Positions 52,747 through 62,485 of a DNA stretch of 64,000 bases are shown piece after piece. The notes beneath the pieces were generated by a model. That model searched no databases and was not told where the DNA came from. It saw only the letters and a list, made by a program, of their open reading frames with translations. Source of the DNA: Lentimicrobium sp. L6 (lineage in GTDB: Bacteria; Bacteroidota; Bacteroidia; Bacteroidales; UBA12170). The DNA lies in assembly GCF_013166655.1 (NCBI RefSeq), contig NZ_JABKCA010000022.1:1-64000 (forward strand), in the 5' to 3' direction. How positions within the stretch are numbered: the first letter of the stretch is position 1; every line of letters starts with the position of its first letter. The translations under genes were made by a program, and so were the position numbers.

Positions 52747-54711
52747 CTATTTCTTTGGTATTTTGAAAACAACACTAGTTCCTTCTCCCAATTTAGAGTC
52801 CATATTTATTTCTCCTCCCATTAACTCAACACAAGCTTTACTTATAGCCAAACCCAATCCAGTTCCTGAATGTTTTACATTTTTTTCATCATCTTGACTC
52901 CTCGAAAAGCGATTAAAAAGCTGAGGAAGATCTTCTTGTGAAATTCCAATTCCAGTATCAATAACGGAGAATTGTATTCCATCGGCAAAAGAACTCACGG
53001 TCAAGGTCACATTTCCCTCTTTAGTATACTTCATACCATTGGTTACCAAATTAATAATTGTCTGTTTCAATCTAGTGGCATCAGTATATATGTATTCCAT
53101 TCCATTTTCCAACTCGTTCTTCAAACGGAAAACTACCTTAGGCTGCTTAGGGTGAATATATTGAGCATATATGGTTTCTATAGCCTCCTCTATCACTAAA
53201 TTTAGATTCTGATATTTTTTATGAATCTGCATCTGCCCTGCTTCAATCTTCGATAAATCAATCATATCGTTAATCAAAGCTAGTAGATAATTACTGCTAT
53301 TCTGTACTTCTACTGTATATTCTTTTACATCCTCATCCAAATCTGGAGTAGCCATCAATAGACTACTAAATCCCATAATGGCATTCATTGGTGTTCTTAT
53401 TTCGTGGCTCATATTAGCTAAAAAGGCTGATTTTAACCGATCAGATTCCTCCGCTCTCGCTATCAGTTCATCTCGTCGATCTAAAATACTTTTGAGGTCT
53501 TGCTGCACTAGATGAATAGCATTATGCAAATCGGCAAATGGATTTTCCGACTCATCAATATGAGCCCCACTAAACTCATATTCAGCATCCCAAGAAAGCC
53601 TACCCAACTTTCTGTATAAACTATCTATTTCATGCTGTTGTCGTTCTTGTACAAATTCTAAGCGATTTCTCAACTGCTTTTTTGACAAGCCTTTAATTCT
53701 ATCTTTGCCAATAAACTGGCTTTTCTGAACTTTAAGTTGCGACTCAATTTTATCGAACATATCACTTGCTGAATTCAATAAGTCTACCTTGAGACTTAAG
53801 TCGAAAATAGGTAAAATAGTTCTTGCTAATTTTGTAGTCATTTTTAAACCAGACGACATATGAAAAAAACCACCACTCAGTATATTTTTTTCATTTTTAG
53901 TATACCATTTTATAGCTTCTTTTCTGAATTTAGGGCTTAATCTTTTGGTATTTGAAAAATCGACATAAAGATGATATTTTCCATCTTTCAATTCCAACTC
54001 CTCCACAACACTTTCAAATGCCGCTTTACTTTCAGGTTGTATATCTACTGAAAATGTACCAGAGAAAATACGTAATAATATATTATCACCAATAAGTATA
54101 GTCTTGGATTCGGCAGCACCGGACTTAAAATCCCAGATCTTATTAACACTGTATTCCTGGCCCGAATTACTCAATATCGTTAATCCTTCCTTCCATTGAT
54201 GACTGAAAACATCCCCTTCTTTACGTAAGTTAAATACATCATTAGTAATCTTACACTTAAGAAAATTCTTTGAAGAGGCAATATCTTTTATAGCCTCATA
54301 ATAATCAGAAAATATTTTAGTATTTTGAAACCTATTGGATACTAATTTCCCTGCATTAATCATCACTTTAAGCAAAGAGGAAGTATTATAAAAATAAATA
54401 TTATGAATGTTTTCTATGTTGTCTTTCAACCATTGGATATAATCGTATCGTGTTCGAGCATTTACACCATTCAACTCAGCATAATTATGAACCAAAAAAT
54501 ACTTTCTTCCTTCAAACTTTTGCTTGATGATACCACTTATTTTTGGCCAAATATCTTTACGGCTATTTATGGTTGGAGTACCTTGAGCCTCGAGGTGAAC
54601 AATGTTTCCATCGATGATAGAAAGTTTGAGAGCATAATTATGATTAGGAGAGAAAAAAGACCATTCTGGTTTTTCTTCAATATGAAATCCTGTTAATCGA
54701 CATTTTCTCAT
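52747..54711 (-). CDS. Cytosolic sensor histidine kinase with duplicated N-terminal module (paralogue A)
   Basis: A 654-residue histidine kinase without signal peptide or transmembrane helix. Two related segments form the N-terminus: 'YFLVHNYAEL...YIQWLKDN' (about 71-98, module 20-150) and 'YHLYVDFSNT...AIKWYTKN' (about 246-273, module 180-300). Each predicts a strand-helix-strand-helix order resembling STAS folds (inference). A linker with '[13 protein letters not shown]' leads to the HisKA domain (His436 in '[11 protein letters not shown]') and a complete HATPase domain with 'DTGIGIS' and 'GTGLGLAIS'. There is no receiver or phosphotransfer domain and no adjacent response regulator. It lies 170 bp downstream of a paralogue with identical layout. 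Confidence 0.88.
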   Translation of the reverse strand: MRKCRLTGFHIEEKPEWSFFSPNHNYALKLSIIDGNIVHLEAQGTPTINSRKDIWPKISGIIKQKFEGRKYFLVHNYAELNGVNARTRYDYIQWLKDNIENIHNIYFYNTSSLLKVMINAGKLVSNRFQNTKIFSDYYEAIKDIASSKNFLKCKITNDVFNLRKEGDVFSHQWKEGLTILSNSGQEYSVNKIWDFKSGAAESKTILIGDNILLRIFSGTFSVDIQPESKAAFESVVEELELKDGKYHLYVDFSNTKRLSPKFRKEAIKWYTKNEKNILSGGFFHMSSGLKMTTKLARTILPIFDLSLKVDLLNSASDMFDKIESQLKVQKSQFIGKDRIKGLSKKQLRNRLEFVQERQQHEIDSLYRKLGRLSWDAEYEFSGAHIDESENPFADLHNAIHLVQQDLKSILDRRDELIARAEESDRLKSAFLANMSHEIRTPMNAIMGFSSLLMATPDLDEDVKEYTVEVQNSSNYLLALINDMIDLSKIEAGQMQIHKKYQNLNLVIEEAIETIYAQYIHPKQPKVVFRLKNELENGMEYIYTDATRLKQTIINLVTNGMKYTKEGNVTLTVSSFADGIQFSVIDTGIGISQEDLPQLFNRFSRSQDDEKNVKHSGTGLGLAISKACVELMGGEINMDSKLGEGTSVVFKIPKK

Positions 54712-54881
54712 TTCAAATTGGTTTGGTTGCGCTTATAAACTCTGACTCAATATATATAAACACCTCATTATATCCAGAGTACTGTATAAATAATAGTGCA
54801 AATATGTGCACTTCTACGCAAATAAACTGAAATAGTTCTGAAAACTCTTAATTTTATATGGAAGGGAAAGAAAAGGAAAAT

Positions 54882-56873
54882 CTATTCTAATGTTTTGGTT
54901 TGCAATGGTTCATCTATGGGTATTTCAAATGCAAATACAGAACCCTTTGATAATTCAGACTCAACAGAGAATGTACCTCCTAGCAAATCGATACAAGCTT
55001 TTGAAATAGCCAATCCTAAACCCGTTCCATTATAGGAAATGTTTTTCTGAGAATCTTGACTACGGCCAAACCTATTAAACAAATATGGGATATCCTCCTC
55101 CGAAATTCCAATACCTGTATCTTTAACCTGAAATAAGACATGGCCTCCAAGTCTAGATACCTTTAATTCTACGCCTCCTTGTTTAGTGAACTTGAAAGCA
55201 TTAGATAATAAGTTATTCAAGACCTGAGTGACTCTCGTTGAATCAGCATATATAGATATATTTTCTTTCTCCAACTGATTTATTACATTAAACCTCACTT
55301 TAGAATCATCAGTATTATTTACCTTATGACTAAAGTTTTCACAAACTTCTCTAATCACATTATTTAAAAGTACATCCTCATTATAAATGACTAATTGACC
55401 TGCTTCAATCTTTGAAATATCTATAATATCATTAATGAGTGTAAGGAGAAACTTACCATTTCGACCAATCACATCAACAAAAACTCGGGACTCCTCTTTT
55501 ATTTCTGGCATATCGAGCAAGAGATTAGCAAAGCCAATGATAGAGTTCATGGGAGTTCTTATTTCATGACTCATATTGGCCAAGAAAGCCGATTTCAACT
55601 TATCAGACTCCTCAGCTTGAGCTATTAAAACATCTCGTCTATCTAATATACCTTTTAAATCATCTTGGATCAAGCGGACTGCGTTATGTAAATCAGCAAA
55701 AGGATGATTAGATTCATCAATATCATATTTCTCAAATTTATATTCTTCATCCCAAGATAAGCGACCCAATTTATAAAACAACTGGTTTATATTATTATCT
55801 CGATCTACTCGTTCGTCTTTGATTAATTTAATCAATTGCTCTTTGCTTAGATTGCTTAAATCATCATGGCTCTTTGTTTTATTAACTTCATTGGTTTTAT
55901 AATCTTCAATCGCATTAAAAATATCAGATACATTTTTGATGATAAATAGCTTCTTTCTTAATTGACTTGAAGCAGTAAAAGAGATAGCCACGTTAATCGC
56001 GTTCTGTAAAATTGGTGATAAATGAAAAAAACCACTCGTTAATATCTTATCTGCATGCTTTAAATACCATTTTACAGAATCTTTTCTATACTTTAACGAA
56101 ATATTTGTTGTTTCTGAGAAATCAATATAAAAGTGAAAAGTTTGATTGCTTAGATTTAATTCATCTAAAATATCATCTAAGGTTTTCTCTGTATACATTA
56201 ATGTATCATCACTAAAGCTACCAAAGTAGAGCCTAACTAATATATTCCGTTGCACTTGATAGGTAATTGTATATCCTCCTTCAAAGTCATTCCGCCACTC
56301 TTTCAATACTGGATAATAAATCCCAGAAATGGATTTAAAAACAATACCCTTTTTCCAATCCTTCACCGAAATATCATTTCGTTTAGCTAAATCGATTATT
56401 CCAGTTGGCTCCAAGAACTGAGGCTCATCTCTTTGTTTTATATTTAGAATTGTACTCTGATAATCCTCAAATATTTTTACCTTATTTGGTGATTTAGAAA
56501 CCAAAGAGCCCGCTTTAATCATCACTTGGGATACTGAAGTAGTATTAAAGAAATAAACGCCATGAAAGCTATCCATATTTTTATTAATCCAGCTAATAAG
56601 ACTGTATCGAGACCTTGGACTTCCTCCATTAGTTTCAGATAAATCCATAACCAAAAAGTATTTATTATCGTCAAACCTTTCTTCTATTAGGGAGATAAGT
56701 TTAGGCCTGATATACTTCTTATCAAGATAGTGAGAATACCCCATAGGTTTAACCAGTAGAATACATTTATTGATTATTGAAACCTCAATACGATAGGAAT
56801 GGTCTAAGTTTTTAAATACCCAATAAGGATGTGATTCTATTTCATAGCCAGAGTATGGACAAATACTTATCAT
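54882..56873 (-). CDS. Cytosolic sensor histidine kinase with duplicated N-terminal module (paralogue B)
   Basis: A 663-residue paralogue of the neighbouring kinase. The motifs fall at nearly identical positions: module A '[11 protein letters not shown]...LISWINKN' (about 72-99), module B '[11 protein letters not shown]...SVKWYLKH' (about 246-273), and phosphoacceptor His436 in '[11 protein letters not shown]'. The kinase core is strongly similar between the two, while the sensory halves have diverged, suggesting duplication followed by change of signal. No membrane helix, receiver domain or dedicated regulator gene is seen. The N-terminal modules match no named domain I recognise. Confidence 0.88.
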   Translation of the reverse strand: MISICPYSGYEIESHPYWVFKNLDHSYRIEVSIINKCILLVKPMGYSHYLDKKYIRPKLISLIEERFDDNKYFLVMDLSETNGGSPRSRYSLISWINKNMDSFHGVYFFNTTSVSQVMIKAGSLVSKSPNKVKIFEDYQSTILNIKQRDEPQFLEPTGIIDLAKRNDISVKDWKKGIVFKSISGIYYPVLKEWRNDFEGGYTITYQVQRNILVRLYFGSFSDDTLMYTEKTLDDILDELNLSNQTFHFYIDFSETTNISLKYRKDSVKWYLKHADKILTSGFFHLSPILQNAINVAISFTASSQLRKKLFIIKNVSDIFNAIEDYKTNEVNKTKSHDDLSNLSKEQLIKLIKDERVDRDNNINQLFYKLGRLSWDEEYKFEKYDIDESNHPFADLHNAVRLIQDDLKGILDRRDVLIAQAEESDKLKSAFLANMSHEIRTPMNSIIGFANLLLDMPEIKEESRVFVDVIGRNGKFLLTLINDIIDISKIEAGQLVIYNEDVLLNNVIREVCENFSHKVNNTDDSKVRFNVINQLEKENISIYADSTRVTQVLNNLLSNAFKFTKQGGVELKVSRLGGHVLFQVKDTGIGISEEDIPYLFNRFGRSQDSQKNISYNGTGLGLAISKACIDLLGGTFSVESELSKGSVFAFEIPIDEPLQTKTLE

Positions 56874-56997
56874 ATTTTAGTATTGAGGAAATAGATGGTT
56901 GGCACTGTGTTTAATGCTCAAAATTAAGCATTATATTTTCATATTACAACAAAAGCCACCCTAAAGGATGACTTTTTATACCATTTATAGAAGTTTA

Positions 56998-58188
56998 TTA
57001 TTTCAAAACACCCAATTCTTTTCCAACCTTAGTAAAAGCAGCGATGGCTTTATCTAAATGTGCTATTTCGTGAGCAGCAGAAAGTTGAACACGAATACGA
57101 GCTTGCCCTTTAGGAACTACTGGATAGTAGAATCCAATTACATAAATACCTTCATCTAATAACTTAGCAGCAAAATCTTGTGAAAGCTTAGCATCGTAAA
57201 GCATCACGGCACAAATAGCTGATTTTGTTGGTTTAATATCGAAACCAGCAGCAGTCATTCTTGCCATGAAATAATCAGTATTAGAATGAAGTTTATCTTG
57301 AAGCTCATTAGTTTCATCCATCATCTCAAACATCTTGATACCAGCATTTACTACCACTGGAGGCAATGAGTTAGAGAATAAATATGGGCGAGAACGTTGA
57401 CGTAACATCTCAATGATTTCTTTTTTACCTGTAGTAAAACCACCAATAGCGCCACCAAAGGCCTTTCCTAATGTTCCTGTAATGATTTCCACTTCGCCAC
57501 GAATATCGAATAACTCGGTTACTCCTCTACCAGTTTTACCAACAACACCAGCAGAGTGGCATTCGTCAATCATCACCATAGCATCGTATTTATTTGCAAG
57601 CTCAACAATTTTATCCATCGGAGCTACATTTCCGTCCATAGAGAAAACACCATCTGTAACGATGATTCTATAACGTTGTTTTTGAGCCTCAATTAATTGT
57701 TTTTCTAGATCCTCCATATTAGCATTCTCATAACGATAACGAGCTGCTTTACACAAACGAACCCCATCAATAATAGAAGCATGATTTAAAGAATCAGAGA
57801 TGATAGCATCTTCAGAGCCTAATAAAGGTTCAAAAACACCACCATTGGCATCAAAAGCAGCAGCATAAAGGATAGTATCTTCAGTACCAAAATAATCAGC
57901 AATCTTTTTCTCCAAAGTCTTGTGATAATCTTGTGTTCCACAAATAAATCTAACTGATGACATACCGAATCCTCTATCATCAAGAGCTTCTTTTGCAGCC
58001 TGAACCAATTTCGGATTATTTGATAAACCTAAATAGTTGTTGGCACAAAAATTCATTACCTCTTGCCCAGTAGAAACGTTAATTACTGCACCTTGTGCAC
58101 TAGTAATTACTCTTTCATCTTTATATAATCCAGCCTCTCTGATATCGGCCATTTCTTTTTGCAAAAACTCTTGAAAACCTTTATACAT
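56998..58188 (-). CDS. kbl: Glycine C-acetyltransferase (2-amino-3-ketobutyrate CoA ligase) Kbl
   Basis: A 396-residue PLP enzyme of the alpha-oxoamine synthase family. The PLP lysine is Lys242 in 'GTLGKAFGG', and His136 lies in 'SLNHASIIDG'. The strong match over the whole length to Kbl, with 'NFCANNYLGLSNNPKL' and 'GMSSVRFICGTQDYHK', separates it from serine palmitoyltransferase and BioF. It cleaves 2-amino-3-ketobutyrate with CoA to glycine and acetyl-CoA in threonine breakdown. No threonine dehydrogenase gene is adjacent. A TAAATTTG box (minus strand, 58236-58229) lies 41 bp upstream. Confidence 0.93.
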   Translation of the reverse strand: MYKGFQEFLQKEMADIREAGLYKDERVITSAQGAVINVSTGQEVMNFCANNYLGLSNNPKLVQAAKEALDDRGFGMSSVRFICGTQDYHKTLEKKIADYFGTEDTILYAAAFDANGGVFEPLLGSEDAIISDSLNHASIIDGVRLCKAARYRYENANMEDLEKQLIEAQKQRYRIIVTDGVFSMDGNVAPMDKIVELANKYDAMVMIDECHSAGVVGKTGRGVTELFDIRGEVEIITGTLGKAFGGAIGGFTTGKKEIIEMLRQRSRPYLFSNSLPPVVVNAGIKMFEMMDETNELQDKLHSNTDYFMARMTAAGFDIKPTKSAICAVMLYDAKLSQDFAAKLLDEGIYVIGFYYPVVPKGQARIRVQLSAAHEIAHLDKAIAAFTKVGKELGVLK

Positions 58189-58470
58189 ATTATTTTCTTT
58201 TTAATCTGTTAATCATTTTTTCGAGCTGCAAATTTACAAAAAAAACCGGCTCCTTAAGAATGGATTTTCATGTGTAATTTACTGAATCTGACAACGCTCA
58301 TAAACAAAAGCCCTTCTTCTTTGTACTTTATTATTGTTCAATAGCGCACAAATTCCTATCATTACTTTTAACATCTCTGTATGAATCCTACAATTTCATT
58401 TTTATTATCTTTACCCGTGCATTATGAGCGTAACTTGTAAAACCATCACCTGTTCATTAAATATCGTATT
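58189..58470. other. Divergent gap between kbl and the lipoprotein gene
   Basis: This 282-bp AT-rich gap contains a TAAATTTG box for kbl (58236-58229, minus). A weaker TATCTTTA-type box lies on the plus strand near 58406, about 60 bp before the lipoprotein gene. No RNA gene or palindrome was seen. Confidence 0.4.
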
Positions 58471-59559
58471 ATGAGAAAAGTCATTATTTTATTGTCGATT
58501 GCACTATTTTTTACTTTTACCTCCTGTCAAACCTATACCTTAAAGACCGTTTACCCCACTCTTAATGATGGGAAATATGATACCGAATTCCCCTATAAAA
58601 CCTGTTCAAAGCAAATAGGTGAGGTGGCTCGAAGCATTAAAAAGATTCACTGTATTGCCGAATACAAAACCTATGTATTCCCACATGAGATGCAAGTGAC
58701 AGAAGATATGATTGATAAGAAATTCTTGCGTAATGATGATATCATCAAACAATTTGATTCAGAAAGTGTCATCGGAACAGCCACAGTGATATTTTATGAT
58801 GGCGAAAGAATAGGTTTATTAACTTCTGCTCATATTATCAATTATCCGGATACCATTATTGGGTATTATGAAGTATTCAAAAAAGGTGAAGTAAAAACCA
58901 TTCAAACTTTTTCAGTTAAGAGCCGTCAACTTAATTATGTGAGAGACCTTCCCATCAGTAAAAACCTCAAAATATTAGCGATGGATGAAGATCAAGACAT
59001 TGCAATATTGGGAGAAGAAGTGGATAAAGATAGAAAACGAGAAGTACATGTATTTAATTATCCTATGGGGAACTCTGACGAATTGGAATGGGGTAGTTTT
59101 GTATATATCATGGGCTATCCATCAGGTTACCAAATGATAACAAGAGGAATAGTAAGTACGCCTGGCGGAAAGCACAAGAAAAACTTCTTAATTGATGCTT
59201 TGTTTAATAAGGGGATTAGCGGAGGAATAGTTTTAGCCATCCGAGATGGAGTTCCCAATTTTGAAATGGTGGGTATGGCCAAATCAGTAGCTGCAAACTA
59301 TGAAAACATCCTGGTCCCAGAGGAGGAAAGCCATATTAGAAAGTATAATCCCAGCATGCCCTACAATGGAAACTCTTATGTAAAAGTAAAGAAAAACATC
59401 AATTACGGAATCACTTACTCAGTGGCCAGTAATAGTATTAGAGATTTTATCAATGAACACCAATTAGAATTGGCTGACCAAGGTTATTTATTCACCCAAT
59501 TCCTTAAGGGTCCAGATAAAAAAGAAATTAAAAATGTGGAGGATACTAATCCGAAGTGA
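58471..59559 (+). CDS. Trypsin-like serine protease lipoprotein
   Basis: A 362-residue exported protein. A signal sequence ends at Cys19 in 'FTFTSC', a Bacteroidota-type lipobox. A complete chymotrypsin-fold triad can be read: His121 (TSAH), Asp176 (DQDIAIL) and Ser250 (GISGG, the usual G-x-S-G-G). It is a likely envelope protease or quality-control factor. It is not a DegP homologue, since no PDZ domain follows. Its last 14 bp overlap the convergent response regulator gene. Confidence 0.82.
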   Translation: MRKVIILLSIALFFTFTSCQTYTLKTVYPTLNDGKYDTEFPYKTCSKQIGEVARSIKKIHCIAEYKTYVFPHEMQVTEDMIDKKFLRNDDIIKQFDSESVIGTATVIFYDGERIGLLTSAHIINYPDTIIGYYEVFKKGEVKTIQTFSVKSRQLNYVRDLPISKNLKILAMDEDQDIAILGEEVDKDRKREVHVFNYPMGNSDELEWGSFVYIMGYPSGYQMITRGIVSTPGGKHKKNFLIDALFNKGISGGIVLAIRDGVPNFEMVGMAKSVAANYENILVPEEESHIRKYNPSMPYNGNSYVKVKKNINYGITYSVASNSIRDFINEHQLELADQGYLFTQFLKGPDKKEIKNVEDTNPK

Positions 59560-60244
59560 TGAGCTTAAATCCTACACCATGTACATTTAAAATTTCGATA
59601 GTAGGGTCTCCTTTAAGATATTTACGCAATTTGGTAACGTATACATCCATGCTTCTTGCATTAAAATAACTATCGTCTAACCAAATCTTTTTTAATGCCT
59701 CACTTCTATCTAAAGTCTCATTCTTACTAGCGCATAAAAGCTCTAGCAAAGCAGCTTCCTTACTTGTTAACTTTTGGTCTACTCCACCAATGCTCAAAAT
59801 ATGTCTGATTACATCGAAAGAATAATTACCAATAGTGTATGAATCTACTTGCTTAGCTGTTTTTTTCGCCTGTGCCCTCCTCAAAATAGCTTCAATACGA
59901 GCCAATAACTCATCCATATGGAATGGCTTCGATAAATAATCATCGCCCCCTGCTTTAAATCCTTCCATTACATCTTCTTGGAGTGATTTGGCAGTTAAAA
60001 ACAGAATTGGTGTATTCTGGTCGGTTTCTCTTATTTCGCGAGCTAAAGTAAACCCATCCATTACTGGCATCATCACATCAAGAATTAAGAAATCGAATTC
60101 ATTTTCCTTATATTTCTCGAGTGCTTCTTTACCATTAACACAAAGGGTACACTGATAATTCTTAGCATCTAAATAAGCTTTCAATACTGTACCTAAATTT
60201 TTATCGTCCTCTGCAAGCAGAATATTCAAATTTTTATTTTCCAT
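59546..60244 (-). CDS. OmpR-family response regulator (RprY-like)
   Basis: A 232-residue regulator with an N-terminal receiver domain (acidic pocket Asp13/Asp14, phospho-acceptor Asp56, Lys106) and a C-terminal winged helix with 'LTSKEAALLELL' and 'VYVTKLRKYL'. It resembles Bacteroides RprY. The gene starts 3 bp after the kinase gene, forming a classic pair. Targets cannot be read from the window; the convergent serine protease lipoprotein is a possible one only by position. Confidence 0.92.
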   Translation of the reverse strand: MENKNLNILLAEDDKNLGTVLKAYLDAKNYQCTLCVNGKEALEKYKENEFDFLILDVMMPVMDGFTLAREIRETDQNTPILFLTAKSLQEDVMEGFKAGGDDYLSKPFHMDELLARIEAILRRAQAKKTAKQVDSYTIGNYSFDVIRHILSIGGVDQKLTSKEAALLELLCASKNETLDRSEALKKIWLDDSYFNARSMDVYVTKLRKYLKGDPTIEILNVHGVGFKLITSD

Positions 60245-60247
60245 ATC

Positions 60248-61678
60248 TTATTGTTTTAATGGTAAGTATACACTAAATGTACTACCTTTTTTAATTTCAC
60301 TATCCACTGTAATTTTTCCTTGGTGTTTTTCCACCACTGTTTTTACATAACTCAATCCCAAACCAAAACCTTTCACATTATGAACATTCCCAGTAGGTAC
60401 TCTAAATAATTTATCAAATACCTTTTTTTGGTTAGATTTACTAATTCCAATGCCATTGTCTTTTAAGCTAAAAATGATGCCTTCTCCTATATTCTTTGTC
60501 TTAATTAAAAGAATAGGAGCCCATGGTGTGTATTTATTCGCATTATCCAATAAATTAAATATGATATTGGTGATATGAATTCTATCAGCAAAAACCATTG
60601 GGTTTTCAGCCTCTAGTTCCATACTTATTTTACCACCTTTTTTCTCCACCTGAAGGTTTACCTTTTGTATGGCATCACTAATGACATCATGAATATTAAT
60701 ATCTTCAGGTTTTAAAACTACTTCTCCTTTTTGCAGACGAGCGCTTTGTAAAATTCTTTCGGCCATGCCTGCCAATCTATTATTTTCTTCTGTAATAATA
60801 TTGAGATAGGTTTCGTAGACCACTGGGTTTTTTGCCACATCGCTATCTGTTAATGCTTGACAAGATAAGGAAATAGTTGCAATAGGTGTTTTAAACTCAT
60901 GGGTCATATTATTAATAAAGTCATTCTTTATTTCTGATAATTTCTTCTGCCGAAAAACTGTGGTAATCACATAGGTAAATGAAATAATAATGGTCAATAT
61001 CAATACAACTGATAAAGCCAATAAAACCCAGATTCTAGTAATAAGGTAAGACCTTTCGTTGGGAAAATAAATCTTTAATAAATTTTGAGGACTAAATATT
61101 TCTCCTGGAAACAACAGGTATCGAAAACTCGAACCCATTAATTCTTCTGGGTACTGACCTGTTTTTTGATGAATCAATGCATTCCTCATGGGACTATAAA
61201 TACCAAACTCATATTTGGTATGTATTCCTGCTATCCTAAGTTCAATCTTCAATAAACTATCTACAAGACTCCTACTCACGCGATTCTCGATGAGACCACG
61301 GTCTTTAGTGACATTAGAGAACATACTTTCAATCAGCTTTCCAGTTTGGAAATTACTACCTATTGCTGGATTTGGTCCTATTATTTGAGAGCTCCCCCAT
61401 TGACTTAAGTCTTCTATCCTAAAAGTTTGAAGAGAATCTTGCTTAATCCATTTCATTCTAGCTCTATCCAGCTTTTCTTTTCTCAAAGAAATCATTTTTG
61501 TTCTGTCGATTCTATCGAGCTGAAATACCACATTTTCTACAGCCTTATTCACATCCCTGTTAAAGATGGCTTCTCGAACCATAATCGCATTCTTTATCCA
61601 GTACACCTGAATGACCACTAAAAGGATTAATGTCACAGACATAATGCTGATTATAAAGTATATGATTTTCTTATTCAA
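60248..61678 (-). CDS. Membrane sensor histidine kinase (RprX-like)
   Basis: A 476-residue kinase with two membrane helices (about 5-27 and 214-242) enclosing a periplasmic sensor region of about 185 residues. A short linker leads to HisKA with His260 in 'NMTHEFKTPIA' and an HATPase domain with 'DNGIGIS' and 'GFGLGLSYV'. It resembles Bacteroides RprX and pairs with the downstream regulator. A TATCTTTG box on the minus strand (61703-61696) lies about 20 bp upstream. Confidence 0.92.
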   Translation of the reverse strand: MNKKIIYFIISIMSVTLILLVVIQVYWIKNAIMVREAIFNRDVNKAVENVVFQLDRIDRTKMISLRKEKLDRARMKWIKQDSLQTFRIEDLSQWGSSQIIGPNPAIGSNFQTGKLIESMFSNVTKDRGLIENRVSRSLVDSLLKIELRIAGIHTKYEFGIYSPMRNALIHQKTGQYPEELMGSSFRYLLFPGEIFSPQNLLKIYFPNERSYLITRIWVLLALSVVLILTIIISFTYVITTVFRQKKLSEIKNDFINNMTHEFKTPIATISLSCQALTDSDVAKNPVVYETYLNIITEENNRLAGMAERILQSARLQKGEVVLKPEDINIHDVISDAIQKVNLQVEKKGGKISMELEAENPMVFADRIHITNIIFNLLDNANKYTPWAPILLIKTKNIGEGIIFSLKDNGIGISKSNQKKVFDKLFRVPTGNVHNVKGFGLGLSYVKTVVEKHQGKITVDSEIKKGSTFSVYLPLKQ

Positions 61679-61695
61679 ATGGTCTTTGTTTTTAG

Positions 61696-61703
61696 CAAAG
61701 ATA
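61696..61703 (-). promoter_or_regulatory. -7 box for the RprXY-like operon
   Basis: TATCTTTG on the minus strand fits TAnnTTTG and lies about 20 bp before the kinase start. No good -33 TTG was found. Confidence 0.4.
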
Positions 61704-61767
61704 AAAGCTTAAAATGTGGAAACTACTGGTTTAACACTCTTTAACGCTTGTTATAAGCGCTTAACAA

Positions 61768-61795
61768 TTGCAAGAAGCTAGAGGCTATATATTTG
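61768..61795 (+). promoter_or_regulatory. Promoter of a candidate small RNA
   Basis: TTG (61768-61770), then 17 bases, then TATATTTG (61788-61795), a full match to the Bacteroidota consensus. It points rightwards into a gap with no plus-strand gene and is followed 92 bp later by a strong terminator. Confidence 0.55.
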
Positions 61796-61800
61796 CATCA

Positions 61801-61921
61801 ATGATTAACACATAATTTTCTCATACAACAGCTAGTTGTGAAACTGGCCACATTGAATAAATGATTTGATTTTGATTTTTGGTTTATGCAGGCTTCCCCC
61901 AAGATAGCCTGCATTTTTTTT
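61801..61921 (+). ncRNA. Candidate intergenic small RNA
   Basis: A promoter-to-terminator unit of about 120 nt lies in the gap between two minus-strand genes. Inside it a small stem ACAAC/GTTGT (near 61826-61840) precedes an AT-rich stretch and a terminal hairpin. The first bases encode a possible four-codon leaderless frame (ATG at 61801), probably by chance. No match to a known RNA family was recognised. Evidence is the pairing of promoter and terminator only. Confidence 0.45.
61887..61921 (+). terminator. Plus-strand terminator in the rprX-cvpA gap
   Basis: TGCAGGCT (61887-61894) and AGCCTGCA (61906-61913) form a perfect 8-bp stem with an 11-base loop, followed by eight T. The U tract is on the plus strand, so it cannot serve the flanking minus-strand gene ending at 61949. 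Confidence 0.85.
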
Positions 61922-61948
61922 GCCTTTACTTTTCAAACATAATCAGCA

Positions 61949-62485
61949 CTATATATTTGGATGCAAGACTTTCTCTTTTAACTCATCTGCATCGAAATCA
62001 AATTCTATATCTCCATAAATATTGATTAAATGATCTGCTATGGGCTGAACATAGGGATAGAACAAGCTATTTTCGGATAAATCCTCACTGATAATAACTT
62101 TCTTTTTATCTGCTTTTTCGATAAAGAAAAGGACAAAACTAAGTAGAACTGCTGCTTTTAATACTCCAAAAGCTCCCCCAGCACTTTTATTTAAAAAGCC
62201 CAAAGCCACAATATCAACTAGTTTTTCAACTAACTTTCCTATTAGATTAACAGCAATCACCACCAAAATAAAGGTAACAATAAAACTGATTAAGGAGAGG
62301 TATTTTGTTTTTAGTTCAAATGTTTCTTTTAAAAACTCTGCTGTAACATCGGAGAAATAAAGGCTCACAAAAACCCCAAGTAATAAAGCAACTAAGGAAG
62401 ATAACTCTACCACTAATCCCTTTTTAAAACCCACATATGCCATCCAAACCACTGGAATTATAAAAACAATATCTAATATGCTCAT
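61949..62485 (-). CDS. CvpA-family membrane protein
   Basis: A 178-residue protein with four predicted membrane helices in the CvpA pattern, including 'IVFIIPVVWMAYVGFKKGLV' at the N-terminus, followed by a hydrophilic tail. CvpA is linked to colicin V export and envelope stress resistance, but its mechanism is not known. It starts directly after the stop of the MlaF-like ATPase gene, so it is the third gene of that operon. Confidence 0.85.
   Translation of the reverse strand: MSILDIVFIIPVVWMAYVGFKKGLVVELSSLVALLLGVFVSLYFSDVTAEFLKETFELKTKYLSLISFIVTFILVVIAVNLIGKLVEKLVDIVALGFLNKSAGGAFGVLKAAVLLSFVLFFIEKADKKKVIISEDLSENSLFYPYVQPIADHLINIYGDIEFDFDADELKEKVLHPNI

Noticed and set aside
54882-60244. RprY-like regulator considered as partner of the cytosolic kinases
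   Set aside because: It starts 3 bp after its own RprX-like kinase, and two other genes separate it from the cytosolic kinase pair.
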